Shown: piece after piece, positions 62,384 to 64,000 of the stretch
How positions within the stretch are numbered: the stretch's first letter is position 1
Layout of the letters: every line of letters starts with the position of its first letter
Source: Strigops habroptila
Taxonomy: Eukaryota; Chordata; Aves; Psittaciformes; Psittacidae
DNA: 64,000 bases
Reading direction: 5' to 3'
Assembly (NCBI RefSeq): GCF_004027225.2
Contig: NC_044284.2
Location: 13,682,501 to 13,746,500, forward strand
The notes under the pieces: generated by a model
Database searches by the model: none
What the model was told of the DNA's origin: nothing
The model's input: the letters and a program-made list of their open reading frames with translations, nothing else
Position numbers and translations under genes: made by a program

Positions 62384-64000
62384 AAGTGTGATATGACTTA
62401 GTACAAGAGAAAGCACTTACAGATATTTCTCTGTTAGCAAAGACATGCAACTTACTAAAAGATGTAAGAGGTAACATCTGAGGGGAGAGGTAGCTAGTAG
62501 AATACACTGTTATGTATTCAGGATCCTTTGGCCTCACTGTCCTTAATCTATAGTTAATGAAATGAAATAGTTTTGCCAGAGCACGTTAGCTTCCATAACT
62601 AACCAGAGAAGAGAAACATCATGCATGCTAGGGAAAAATCTAGTCATGAGTAAAATGAAATTGTTCCTTTCTTTCTAGACTAATAAGCCATTTTGTTATG
62701 GGGCACCTTAGCTGAGTGGATAGCTGAAACAGTGCAATGGGCTATTTCTAACCATGGCTTAACTATCCTGATCAGTAGGAAGTGAAGAGCTCCCACATAA
62801 TTTGTATTATAAGAGATACTTTATAATAACCTGAAAGCCATTCATTTTAAGGATAGGCTTGGAGATACGTATAGAATCTGCTTCCATGAATGCAGTGTGG
62901 AAAATTCCTCAGTATTTGCCAACATTCTTAATGCCATTGCTTTTCTGTAATTCAAAATGTTGGTAGATTGGGTTCTTCAAAGTGTGTGTGCTTTCCAGAT
63001 TAATGTCAATCTTTTCTAATTCTATATGACAGTATATGGCAATTTTGTCTAGACCAGGTTTAAACCAGCTTTGTTGTATTTTACTTGTCACAAGATGTTT
63101 AGGGAGGGGTTGATTAAATAATTCCTTCAAAATAAATTCGATTCTAGTTTAACTCCATTTTTTCTTCAGTTCACTTTATTGACCACACTGTTATACTGAA
63201 GCTAGTAGGAGACGGAATCAAAATTCTTCCCACATGTGTGGAACTCCTTGCTACTCCACATTGTGAATACTAAAAGCTCAAGAAAGAATTAAGACAAATT
63301 CCTGAATGAAAAATTATTGAGGGCTATTCAGCATAAAACATCACATAAAGCTCAAGAAATACTTAATTTACCGATGAGGAGATGCTGGAAGAATATTCAG
63401 GAGAGAGATTACTACGTGTGTCTTGTTCTCTCAGCATCTGTTGTTTGCTGCTGATAGAAACAGGACACAAGGCCAGACAGATCTTTAGTCTGAGACAATA
63501 TGCTTGTTCTCATGTTGGCCCTTTCAAAAATAATCTAAGGCAGAATTCCAAGTATTACATATAACTTAAAAAGAAAATGAGCTTAAGGAAAACAAGCTGG
63601 GAAAAACTGCTAGCTTCACTCGTGTTATGTCAATCTCAATTTATTGTGTAGGTTCTCAACTTTCCTTTATACTTTCAGACCTTATGTTTCATCAAAGGTA
63701 TCTCTCATTGTAAAGATATAGTGGTTGCTTACAAACTGCTACACTCAAAACACTTTTACTTCAGTATGGATTAGGTTTTTTATTCAAAATATAACTGAAT
63801 TTATAAACTGAATTTAAATTCATCTTCTATCAGATTAATGTAAGCAATCAATGTCCCTCTGAACAATCCAATGAATAGGAATAATAATCTCATACAGGCT
63901 TAATCTGTAGCAGTGAACAGATACTTAAGTCTTCTTTAAGTAAAAAAGATTGCACTTAGAGTGAAATGGGGCTGCAGCTCCAAGAAAAGCAGCACTGATC

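Larger units (their letters stand above)
61837..64000 (+). other. EEIG2 intron 5 (continues past the window)
   Basis: Starts with gtaagt. It contains (TAAA)n at 62153-62171 and an A-rich tract at 62310-62383. No segment encodes the Ser-rich C-terminal half expected next, so the next exon is outside. Confidence 0.75.

Overview
The window is vertebrate nuclear DNA, almost certainly from a bird. It is AT-rich and intron-rich. Every splice junction I could place is GT-AG, and there are two CpG islands. The recognisable interspersed repeats are mostly CR1-type LINEs, with no Alu- or B1-like SINEs. The long open frames inside the CpG islands are GC-driven artefacts.

Two divergently transcribed protein-coding genes account for the coding content. 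On the minus strand, SLC25A24 (the Ca2+-regulated mitochondrial ATP-Mg/Pi carrier, SCaMC-1) is complete. It has ten coding exons between 35664 (ATG) and 15093 (stop) and encodes 476 residues: four EF-hands followed by three mitochondrial-carrier repeats. Its 3'UTR most likely ends near 12790, with a weaker distal candidate near 9786. On the plus strand, EEIG2 (FAM102B) begins in a CpG island at about 44 kb. Five coding exons are visible (44223-61836, 154 codons plus 2 nt, most of the NT-C2 domain), and the gene runs off the right edge.

Region by region: 1-9785 is gene-free, with one CR1 fragment and a near-ideal CTCF motif at 6393-6407. From 9786 to 15092 lie the 3'UTR and flank of SLC25A24, including a second CTCF motif in the opposite orientation at 10066-10080. 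From 15093 to about 35900 is the SLC25A24 gene. From about 36000 to 43690 is the gap between the two promoters; it holds two CR1 fragments and an unexplained GC-rich block. From 43700 to 64000 is EEIG2, whose 14.8-kb first intron carries an old CR1 copy and an LTR-like or minisatellite-like block at 52.6-53.3 kb.

I find no undescribed gene system. The points most worth checking are the divergent CTCF pair flanking the SLC25A24 3' side, a perfect 20-bp GC-rich inverted repeat just upstream of the SLC25A24 start codon, a competing upstream splice acceptor at EEIG2 exon 5, and an in-frame upstream ATG in EEIG2. The two genes are not known to act in one pathway; they are simply neighbours.
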